Assembly: GCA_029777755.1 (NCBI GenBank)
Contig: JAKORQ010000076.1
Span: 1 to 10,160, forward strand
Origin: Planctomycetota bacterium
GTDB lineage: Bacteria > Planctomycetota > Phycisphaerae > Tepidisphaerales > Tepidisphaeraceae
Direction of reading: 5' to 3'
DNA length: 10,160 bases
The notes under the pieces are model-generated. The model had not been told where the DNA came from. It ran no database searches and was given only the letters and a program-made list of their open reading frames with translations. This document shows positions 1 through 4,726 of this stretch, piece after piece. The position numbers and the translations under genes are program-made. Within the stretch, counting starts at the first letter, position 1. Every line of letters begins with the position of its first letter.

Positions 1-1
1 A

Positions 2-112
2 AACAACGGCAAACACGTAACGCCCACCGTCGATGTGCTCGGCGAGATACTCGTCGAGCCCAGCGAGGATGAGCTGGGCAAAGTGTTGCGCTCCACCGGC
101 TTGATGAGTTGA
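2..112 (+). CDS. Glutaredoxin-like protein, C-terminal fragment (5' end outside window)
   Basis: An open frame enters from the left edge and gives 36 residues (NNGKHVTPTVDVLGEILVEP..., ending LMS) before TGA at 110-112. The pattern NGKHVTPTV followed by a short G-containing turn and EPS..EL resembles the last strand and helix of small glutaredoxin/thioredoxin-fold proteins, where a TPT-type turn with cis-proline precedes the glutathione-binding strand and a final helix follows. The CxxC active site would lie upstream of the window, so redox function cannot be verified. The gene is convergent with aroF. The assignment rests on a short C-terminal pattern only, and another thioredoxin-fold protein is possible. 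Confidence 0.5.
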   Translation, partial: NNGKHVTPTVDVLGEILVEPSEDELGKVLRSTGLMS

Positions 113-150
113 TGTCAGCCGCAGGGGCTTGAGGCAAGGCAAGAGCGCAC

Positions 151-178
151 GGGACCGACATGCGCACATGCCGGCCCC
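151..178 (-). terminator. Hairpin downstream of aroF, candidate 3' end structure
   Basis: On the minus strand this forms a 12-bp stem with a 4-nt loop, starting 19 nt after the aroF stop. Two positions (154/175 and 158/171) pair as G-U wobbles only in minus-strand RNA. In plus-strand RNA they are A-C mismatches, so the hairpin favours the aroF transcript. No T-tract follows, so it may be a 3' stabilising hairpin or a Rho-associated end rather than a true intrinsic terminator. Confidence 0.4.
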
Positions 179-196
179 GCGAGCTCGATTGCTTGT

Positions 197-1219
197 TCAG
201 GCATCGCGGTCGATCGCCTGGGCGATGCGCTTGATGCTCTTCATCATCTCGGCGAACTGGTCGGGCGTAATCGACTGGGCGCCGTCCGTCCATGCCCTGG
301 CCGGGTCGTTGTGAACCTCGACGATCCATCCATCCGCGCCGGCCGCCACCGCCGCCCGGCACATGTCCTGCACCAGGTGGCTCTTGCCGGTGCCATGGCT
401 GGGGTCCACCACCACCGGCAGATGGCTCAGGCGGTGCAGTTCAGGCACGCTCGCCAGCGGGAGTGTGTTGCGCACGTATTCCTCGTAGGTGCGGATGCCG
501 CGTTCGCAGAGGATGACCTGCGTGTTGCCATTTTTCATGAGGTACTCGGCCGCCAGGAGGAATTCCTCCAGAGTGGCCGACAGCCCGCGTTTCAGCAGCA
601 CGGGCTTGGGTTGGTTGCCCAGTGCCATCAGCAGGTTGAAGTTCTGCATGTTGCGCGCGCCTACTTGCAGCACATCGGCATACTCGGAGACGGCCGGGAT
701 CTGTTCCGTCGCCATCACCTCAGTGACGACGACAAGTCCCGTCTCCTCGCGTGCCTCGGCCAGCCACTTCAGCCCGTTCTCGCCGGTGCCCTGGAAGGCA
801 TAGGGACTGGTGCGCGGCTTGTAAGCGCCGCCGCGCAGGCCGATCGCTCCCGCTTCCTTCACCGCGTGGGCGATCTCCTTGATCTGCTCCCTGCTCTCCA
901 CCGAGCAGGGGCCGGCGATCACGCCCACCTTTCGTCCACCGATACGGGCGTCGCTCCCGGCGAGCAATGGGATGATCGTGCGCGACTTCTTCACTTCGCT
1001 GGAGGCCATCTTGTAGGGGGCGAGGATGGGAACCACCCTCTCCACACCCTCGACCATCTCGAAGACGCTGCTGTCTTTCTGACGATCGTCCCCTATGACC
1101 GCAACGACGGTACGCTCAGTACCGACGATAACCTGTTCCTTCAGCCCCATGTCTTTCACCATCGACACAACGTGTTCAATCTGGTCGGGCGTTGCGCCCG
1201 CCCGCATAACCACTACCAT
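197..1219 (-). CDS. aroF: 3-deoxy-7-phosphoheptulonate (DAHP) synthase, type I-beta
   Basis: This cytosolic enzyme condenses phosphoenolpyruvate with erythrose 4-phosphate, the first step of the shikimate pathway to Phe, Tyr and Trp. The 340-residue protein has an N-terminal ferredoxin-like domain (about 1-75, MVVVMRAGATPDQ...), as in the Thermotoga enzyme where this domain mediates Tyr/Phe feedback. A TIM barrel follows. Visible motifs are AGPCSVE (metal ligand Cys105), LRGGAYKPRTSPY (129-140, substrate phosphate binding), LLKRG (208-212), DPSHG (His275), EVH (Glu301) and TDG (Asp312). I chose ATG 1219 because GGGAGG lies 6 nt upstream (1226-1231) and MVVVMRAGAT matches family N-termini; the GTG at 1237 lies upstream of that site. 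Transcription appears to start near 1449, with an attenuator and two small ORFs in the leader. Function is confident; the symbol could equally be aroG or aroA(G). Confidence 0.95.
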   Translation of the reverse strand: MVVVMRAGATPDQIEHVVSMVKDMGLKEQVIVGTERTVVAVIGDDRQKDSSVFEMVEGVERVVPILAPYKMASSEVKKSRTIIPLLAGSDARIGGRKVGVIAGPCSVESREQIKEIAHAVKEAGAIGLRGGAYKPRTSPYAFQGTGENGLKWLAEAREETGLVVVTEVMATEQIPAVSEYADVLQVGARNMQNFNLLMALGNQPKPVLLKRGLSATLEEFLLAAEYLMKNGNTQVILCERGIRTYEEYVRNTLPLASVPELHRLSHLPVVVDPSHGTGKSHLVQDMCRAAVAAGADGWIVEVHNDPARAWTDGAQSITPDQFAEMMKSIKRIAQAIDRDA

Positions 1220-1278
1220 GACCGACCTCCCGAGCACTGCTCATTGCCAAAGAACACGTATCGCCAATACCGATGCAT
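1213..1278 (-). CDS. Second aromatic-rich uORF overlapping the aroF start (candidate leader peptide 2)
   Basis: This 21-residue ORF begins MHRYWRYVFFG and ends SGGRSW. It starts at ATG 1278 and stops at TAG 1215-1213, so it overlaps the aroF ATG (1219-1217) by 7 nt in another frame. AGGAG at 1292-1288 lies 9 nt before the ATG, a good ribosome binding site. Five of the seven residues 4-10 are Tyr, Trp or Phe. Its final codons contain the aroF Shine-Dalgarno, so ribosomes finishing the uORF would arrive at the aroF initiation site. I infer translational coupling, with stalling at the aromatic codons when charged tRNA is scarce or some other peptide-dependent control. I do not recognise a described family. 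Weak self-complementarity near the aroF site (GAGC/GCTC, 1244-1234) does not by itself give a clear sequestering switch. Confidence 0.65.
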   Translation of the reverse strand: MHRYWRYVFFGNEQCSGGRSW

Positions 1279-1294
1279 GATTTGATTCTCCTGG

Positions 1295-1332
1295 AAACGA
1301 AAGAAGCCCCAGGACCCGCGTCCTGAGGCTTC
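1295..1332 (-). terminator. Attenuator terminator in the aroF leader
   Basis: On the minus strand, 1332-1320 pairs with 1315-1303 to give a 13-bp stem with one G-U pair and the tetraloop GCGG. The T-rich run TTTCGTTT (1302-1295) follows directly. It lies between the first leader peptide and aroF, on the same strand, so when formed it would end transcription before the structural gene. The same 5' arm can instead pair upstream as an antiterminator. Confidence 0.88.
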
Positions 1333-1440
1333 TGGTGTTTCGTCTATATATGACTATTTCATCATGAGCTCAGAACGCAGGATCCCTCTGCCGGATAGAA
1401 ATAGCCGGTAAACCAGAAGAAGCCGTACTGAGCGTTGCTG
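1303..1440 (-). promoter_or_regulatory. Ribosome-mediated transcription attenuator (alternative RNA structures) of aroF
   Basis: Three competing stems can be drawn on minus-strand RNA. Pause-type stem: 1440-1432 with 1378-1371, 8 bp with one bulged base, looping out the aromatic codons. Antiterminator: 1381-1369 with 1327-1315, 13 contiguous pairs including two G-U. Terminator: 1332-1320 with 1315-1303. Antiterminator and terminator share 1327-1320 and 1315, so they exclude each other. A ribosome stalled at the last aromatic codons (1403-1395) would leave 1381-1369 free and allow read-through. A ribosome reaching the stop codon at 1364 would cover it and let the terminator form. This is the logic of the E. 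coli pheA and trp attenuators. The pairings are read directly; regulation is inferred. Confidence 0.85.
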
Positions 1441-1448
1441 AAGCTCAC
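1362..1448 (-). CDS. Aromatic-rich leader peptide 1 of aroF (attenuation peptide)
   Basis: Reading from GTG 1448, the peptide has 28 residues with the core QYGFFWFTGYFYP. Eight of eleven residues in YGFFWFTGYFY are Phe, Tyr or Trp (codons 1427-1395). It stops at TGA 1364-1362, just beyond the antiterminator's upstream arm. Such a run next to a terminator/antiterminator pair is the signature of a peptide that reports the charging of Phe, Tyr and Trp tRNAs. The start is the weak point. There is no ATG and no Shine-Dalgarno; the GTG lies 7 nt beyond the predicted -10, so translation would be leaderless. The frame stays open upstream to 1619, but upstream codons lie before the predicted transcription start. 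Confidence is high for the element and moderate for the exact start. Confidence 0.75.
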   Translation of the reverse strand: MSFSNAQYGFFWFTGYFYPAEGSCVLSS

Positions 1449-1455
1449 GGGGAAT

Positions 1456-1483
1456 AAAATAGCGCGCGGGTGCCTGAAGTCAA
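1456..1483 (-). promoter_or_regulatory. Predicted sigma-70-type promoter of the aroF leader
   Basis: TTGACT (1483-1478, 5 of 6 matches to TTGACA), a 16-nt spacer and TATTTT (1461-1456, 4 of 6) point toward aroF; TTTTAT at 1459-1454 with an 18-nt spacer is an alternative -10. Transcription would begin near 1449, at or next to the GTG of leader peptide 1. It lies in the 80-120 nt behind xseA, so aroF can be expressed apart from the ugd-xseA pair. Confidence 0.6.
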
Positions 1484-1563
1484 CGGGAAAATCGCGACCA
1501 GCCCGCCGGCGTTGTGACACATATGCCTGATCCAACATCCCAGCCGTGCCCTGCCTTGCCATC

Positions 1564-3069
1564 CTACTCGAACAGTGTCGGCTGGTTGGGATCCTCCGCC
1601 ACAGACTCGATCTCGCCATCAGCCAGGCGGGTGATCAGCCGCATGCCGCCCCTGATCTGCGACTTTGAGCGCACGATTGCGCCGCCTTTCTTCACCGTGG
1701 TGATCGAGTATCCGCGGGCCAGCACCTGCGTCGGCCCGATGGCGTTGAGATGACGCGCTATAGCGTCGACCCTTTCATTGAGCGAGCGCAGCATGTTTCG
1801 CCCGGAAGCCCGCAGACGCACCTGGATGGCCGCCAGTTCCAGCTCCTTTAGCTTTATCGCCTGGGCAGGATGGTGGCGCTGCAGGCGAAGCTGCAGGCCG
1901 GCCAATCGCTCCCTCCTGGCAGCAATCTGGTGCCGCGGAGAATGCTCCGCCAGTTTCAGCGCCAGCTCATGCACGCGGTGCGAGCGCGCCGAGATCAGAT
2001 GCCGCACGCCCGATTCGAGCTGCTGCTGCAGATCGTCCATGCGCTGCCGAATCTGCTCGATTCGTTCGGTCGGCCGACGGAAAAACTCGTGTCGCATCAC
2101 ACCAGCCAGTCGCTCGCGGGAGCTATCCAGCCTGCCGCGGCAACTGCTGCGCAAGCGCGAGGCAAATACGGCGATGTCATCCTCAGCGCTGCGCCAGCGC
2201 GATACCGCCACCTGCGCCGCCTCCGTGGGCGTGTGGGCGTGATAGTCCGCCACCAGGTCGGCCACGCTCACGTCGATCTCATGGCCAATCCCGGTGATGA
2301 TCGGGATCCTCGACGCGGCGACGGCCCGCGCCACTACCTCTTCATTGAACGGCCAGAGATCCTCCAGCGATCCGCCGCCGCGGGCCAGCAGGATGACATC
2401 GATGCCGCCGATCTTCTCCGCACCTTCTGAGATCGAGCGCAGCGCATTGGCAATCTGCACCGCCGCCCCCTCGCCCTGCACCGCCACGTGGTACAGGAAA
2501 AGTTCAAGGAACGGATAGCGCCGCAGCACCTTGAGCATGTCCTGGATTGCAGCCGTCTGGCGACTGGTGACCAGCGCGATGCGCAGCGGATACAGCGGGA
2601 TCGGCTTCTTGCGCTCCGGGGCGAACAGCCCCTCCTTTTCCAGCTTCTCGCAGAGCTGGCGAAATGCCAACTCCAGTGCGCCCTGCCCCAGCGGCTCCAT
2701 CCGCGTGACATAGAGCTGATACGTTCCGCGCTGTGCGTACACGGCCACCCGCCCGGTGACCAGCAGCTCCATGCCATCCTCGGGATCGAACTTCACGCGT
2801 GCAAAGTCGCTCTTGAACATCACGCAGTTGATGCACGCTCCGGCATCCTTCAACGTGAAGTAAGCATGCCCCGAGCCGTTGTGCAGCTTGTAGTTGCTCA
2901 CCTCACCCTTCACCAGCACCGGGGCCGCGAAGGCATTCTTCAGCGCGCGATCAATCTGCGCCGTCAGTTGCGTGACCGTCAGTGCGTCGCCCTGGCTGGT
3001 CGAGTCTGCGGCGCGACGCGGGCGTCGCATGTCGCCAAGTTCTCTCTGGAAGTCGAAGAAGCTCGTCAT
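1564..3069 (-). CDS. xseA: Exodeoxyribonuclease VII large subunit
   Basis: This is the catalytic subunit of exonuclease VII, which degrades single-stranded DNA from both ends to short oligonucleotides in repair and recombination. The 501-residue protein has an N-terminal OB-fold (about 30-125, with VKGEVSNYKLHNGSGHAYFTLKD), then the catalytic domain with VTSRQTAAIQD (167-177), RGGGSLEDLWPFNEE (230-244), GIGHEIDVSVAD (260-271) and TPTEAAQ (280-286). A long, charged helical region (about 290-440) is likely the coiled coil that binds XseB, and the conserved LARGYSITT closes the protein (450-458). It is somewhat longer than the roughly 400-460 residues usual for the family, mostly in the helical part. 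I chose ATG 3069, 4 nt after the ugd stop; the frame extends to 3144, but that stretch lies inside ugd and resembles nothing. Only a weak GGAAAAG precedes it, so coupling to ugd is likely. No xseB is in the window. Confidence 0.95.
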   Translation of the reverse strand: MTSFFDFQRELGDMRRPRRAADSTSQGDALTVTQLTAQIDRALKNAFAAPVLVKGEVSNYKLHNGSGHAYFTLKDAGACINCVMFKSDFARVKFDPEDGMELLVTGRVAVYAQRGTYQLYVTRMEPLGQGALELAFRQLCEKLEKEGLFAPERKKPIPLYPLRIALVTSRQTAAIQDMLKVLRRYPFLELFLYHVAVQGEGAAVQIANALRSISEGAEKIGGIDVILLARGGGSLEDLWPFNEEVVARAVAASRIPIITGIGHEIDVSVADLVADYHAHTPTEAAQVAVSRWRSAEDDIAVFASRLRSSCRGRLDSSRERLAGVMRHEFFRRPTERIEQIRQRMDDLQQQLESGVRHLISARSHRVHELALKLAEHSPRHQIAARRERLAGLQLRLQRHHPAQAIKLKELELAAIQVRLRASGRNMLRSLNERVDAIARHLNAIGPTQVLARGYSITTVKKGGAIVRSKSQIRGGMRLITRLADGEIESVAEDPNQPTLFE

Positions 3070-3073
3070 TGAA

Positions 3074-4447
3074 TCACTTTTCCGCGGCCGCCACGCGGTA
3101 ACCGTTGCGCAGACGCAGCGGACTCTCCAGTGCCGGCCGGCCAATCGGATAGTACTGGAATCCGTTCTCGCGCATCACATCTCGCTGCAGGCAGTTGCGC
3201 CCATCAAATATCACCGGCTGATTCATGGTAGCGGAGACCTTGCGAAATGGCAGCGTGTTGTACTGTGGCCAATCCGTCAGGACCGCCACTGCATCAGCGC
3301 CGGCCGCGCACGCTACCGGGTCATTCACCCATTCCACCTGGTCCCCGAAGATCTGCTTCATGTTCTCCATGGCCTTGTAGTCATGGGCGCGAACGCGGGC
3401 CTCTCCCTCAAGCAGATATCGGATCACGTCGATCGCCGGGGATTCGCGAATGTCGTCCGTGTCAGCCTTGAACGCAAGCCCCCAGACCGCGATTGTCGCA
3501 TCCTTCAGCGGCCGGCCGAGCTTGGCGCTGATCCTCTCCACGAAGCGACGCTTCTGCTCGCCGTTGATCCTCTGGATGGCACCCACGAATAAGTTCTCAT
3601 GCCCCACCGAAGCCGAGATATGCTGCAGCGCCGCGACGTCCTTGGGGAAGCAGGATCCGCCAAACCCCACGCCAGCCCGCAGGAATGCCGGTCCGATGCG
3701 GCTATCCGAGCCGATCCCCTTGCGGATATCCTCGATATCAGCACCGTAGGCATCGCAAAGTATCGACATCTCGTTCATGAAGGAGATACGGGCGGCGAGC
3801 ATGGCGTTGGCCGCGTACTTGGTCAGCTCGGCCGACTCCCAGTTCATGGTGAGGAACACATCTTCGCTGGTGATCAGCGGATCATACAGCCGCCGCATGA
3901 CGCGAAACGCCTCGGGGCTTTCACCGCCGATGACGATGCGATCCGGCTCGAGGAAATCGTTGACGGCCGAGCCTTCCTTCAGGAACTCGGGATTGGAAAC
4001 CACCTGGAACTCAATAGTAGAGTGCTGCCGCAGGTAGTAGTAAAGCTTGCGATTCGTGCCGGCCGGTACTGTCGACTTGATGACGATGGTGATCAGGTAA
4101 TCCGGCGGCGCATCGGCAAGGGCATCACACACTTCCCGCCCGGCCGCCTCAAGGAAACTCATGTCGACAGTCCCATCCGGCTTCGGCGGAGTGCCCACGG
4201 CCAGGAAGACCACTTCCGCCTCCTGGATGGCCTCTCTCACCGAGTCGCCGAAGCTGAGATTGCCAGCGGCGATCTGCTCCTGCATGAGGCTGGCCAGCCC
4301 CGGTTCAAATATCGGGCAGTGTCCCTCCCTCAGCTTTGCCAGCTTGCGCTGGTCTTTTTCAACGCCGCGTACTGTGTGACCGATGCTTGCGAGACAGGTG
4401 GCGGTGACCAAACCGACATACCCGCAGCCAATGACAGCTACGTCCAT
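3074..4447 (-). CDS. ugd: UDP-glucose 6-dehydrogenase
   Basis: This enzyme oxidises UDP-glucose to UDP-glucuronate with two NAD+, supplying precursors for capsule, exopolysaccharide, lipid modification or UDP-xylose. The 457-residue protein has the full three-part layout. The N-terminal Rossmann motif is GCGYVG (7-12), with Glu30 at the end of the second strand, consistent with NAD use. Also visible are VGTPPKPDG (84-92), KSTVPAGT (124-131), NPEFLKEGSAVNDFLEPDR (152-170), Lys210 in TKYAAN and the catalytic Cys266 in GFGGSCFPKD (261-270). The C-terminal domain has WGLAFKADTDDIRESP (322-337). AGGAG (4462-4458) lies 10 nt before ATG 4447. It is first of a likely two-gene unit with xseA, an unrelated DNA repair gene. 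Other members of this dehydrogenase superfamily (UDP-ManNAc or GDP-mannose) are less likely given the motifs. Confidence 0.95.
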   Translation of the reverse strand: MDVAVIGCGYVGLVTATCLASIGHTVRGVEKDQRKLAKLREGHCPIFEPGLASLMQEQIAAGNLSFGDSVREAIQEAEVVFLAVGTPPKPDGTVDMSFLEAAGREVCDALADAPPDYLITIVIKSTVPAGTNRKLYYYLRQHSTIEFQVVSNPEFLKEGSAVNDFLEPDRIVIGGESPEAFRVMRRLYDPLITSEDVFLTMNWESAELTKYAANAMLAARISFMNEMSILCDAYGADIEDIRKGIGSDSRIGPAFLRAGVGFGGSCFPKDVAALQHISASVGHENLFVGAIQRINGEQKRRFVERISAKLGRPLKDATIAVWGLAFKADTDDIRESPAIDVIRYLLEGEARVRAHDYKAMENMKQIFGDQVEWVNDPVACAAGADAVAVLTDWPQYNTLPFRKVSATMNQPVIFDGRNCLQRDVMRENGFQYYPIGRPALESPLRLRNGYRVAAAEK

Positions 4448-4478
4448 TGTTGTCGAACTCCTAAAGGGTCAATTTGTA

Positions 4479-4500
4479 GAGGTGCCCGCGCAGACACCTC
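4479..4500 (-). promoter_or_regulatory. Hairpin in the predicted ugd 5' UTR
   Basis: GAGGTGTC and GGCACCTC form an 8-bp stem (one G-U) with a 6-nt loop on the minus strand, ending 16 nt before the ugd Shine-Dalgarno. No T-tract follows, so a terminator is unlikely. It could affect stability or ribosome access, but no alternative pairing with the ribosome binding site is obvious. Confidence 0.35.
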
Positions 4501-4533
4501 CCGCCTTCCTGATTCCGCCGAAATGTCGGGAAC

Positions 4534-4542
4534 ACTATAGCA
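4534..4542 (-). promoter_or_regulatory. Predicted extended -10 promoter of ugd
   Basis: On the minus strand TGCTATAGT gives an extended -10 (TGn plus TATAGT). No convincing -35 stands at the right distance, as is usual for extended -10 promoters. Transcription would start near 4527, leaving a 5' UTR of about 80 nt that contains the hairpin at 4479-4500. Confidence 0.45.
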
Positions 4543-4636
4543 TCGCCAGATTCCCAAGTCGAACCAGCAGCAAATATATGAAACTCCCGACCTCCCGCCG
4601 TGGAGAGTTCGTGGGGCAGATTACCTTGAAAATAAG

Positions 4637-4709
4637 CACGGAGTCACAGAGACACAGAGGAGCGACAAGCAAGACCCGCCATCTCTGTGCTCAGTGTCTC
4701 TTGTGGTGA
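4637..4709. repeat. Imperfect inverted repeat of CACAGAG type (likely dispersed hairpin element)
   Basis: The left arm is three consecutive 8-mers of form CACRGAGN (4637-4660). The right arm (4682-4708) is its imperfect reverse complement: CACAGAG 4653-4659 pairs with 4683-4689, then GAG/CTC, CAC/GTG and GAG/CTC blocks are broken by single mismatches or a bulge. The roughly 22-nt centre is unrelated. From general knowledge, CACAGAG/CACGGAG-type hairpins recur in intergenic regions of many environmental bacterial genomes, but copy number here is unknown. It lies 18 nt behind the acyl-CoA synthetase stop. On the minus strand the hairpin is followed by CTTATTTTC, so it may also act as a terminator of that gene. 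Confidence 0.6.
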
Positions 4710-4726
4710 ATCACGCTCAGGCAGGC

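Noticed and set aside
1220..1237. GTG 1237 as the aroF start
   Set aside because: It adds six residues that encode the GGGAGG Shine-Dalgarno region; ATG 1219 has ideal spacing to it and matches family N-termini.
311..1285. Long 324-residue plus-strand open frame opposite aroF
   Set aside because: It is a mirror of the clearly conserved aroF frame; its translation is His/Arg/Leu-rich with no domain, an effect of GC-rich codon use.
1353..1366. Tiny ORF ATGATGAAATAG at the end of leader peptide 1
   Set aside because: It has only three codons, no ribosome binding site beyond a GAGCTC, and no informative content.
1484..1563. Intrinsic terminator behind xseA
   Set aside because: Only a weak 4-bp stem with wobble (CCGG/CTGG) can be drawn before a short T run; not enough to support it.
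1362..1619. 85-residue minus-strand ORF starting at ATG 1619 as a normal protein
   Set aside because: The first half overlaps the xseA end and resembles nothing; only the final aromatic-rich part, downstream of the predicted promoter, is supported as a leader peptide.
3070..3144. Upstream ATG 3144 as the xseA start
   Set aside because: It lies inside the conserved end of ugd and adds an Arg/Trp/Cys-rich stretch with no family likeness; ATG 3069 follows the ugd stop by 4 nt.
4637..4709. CRISPR-like array
   Set aside because: The repeats are contiguous 8-mers without spacers and form a single inverted pair, not regularly spaced direct repeats.
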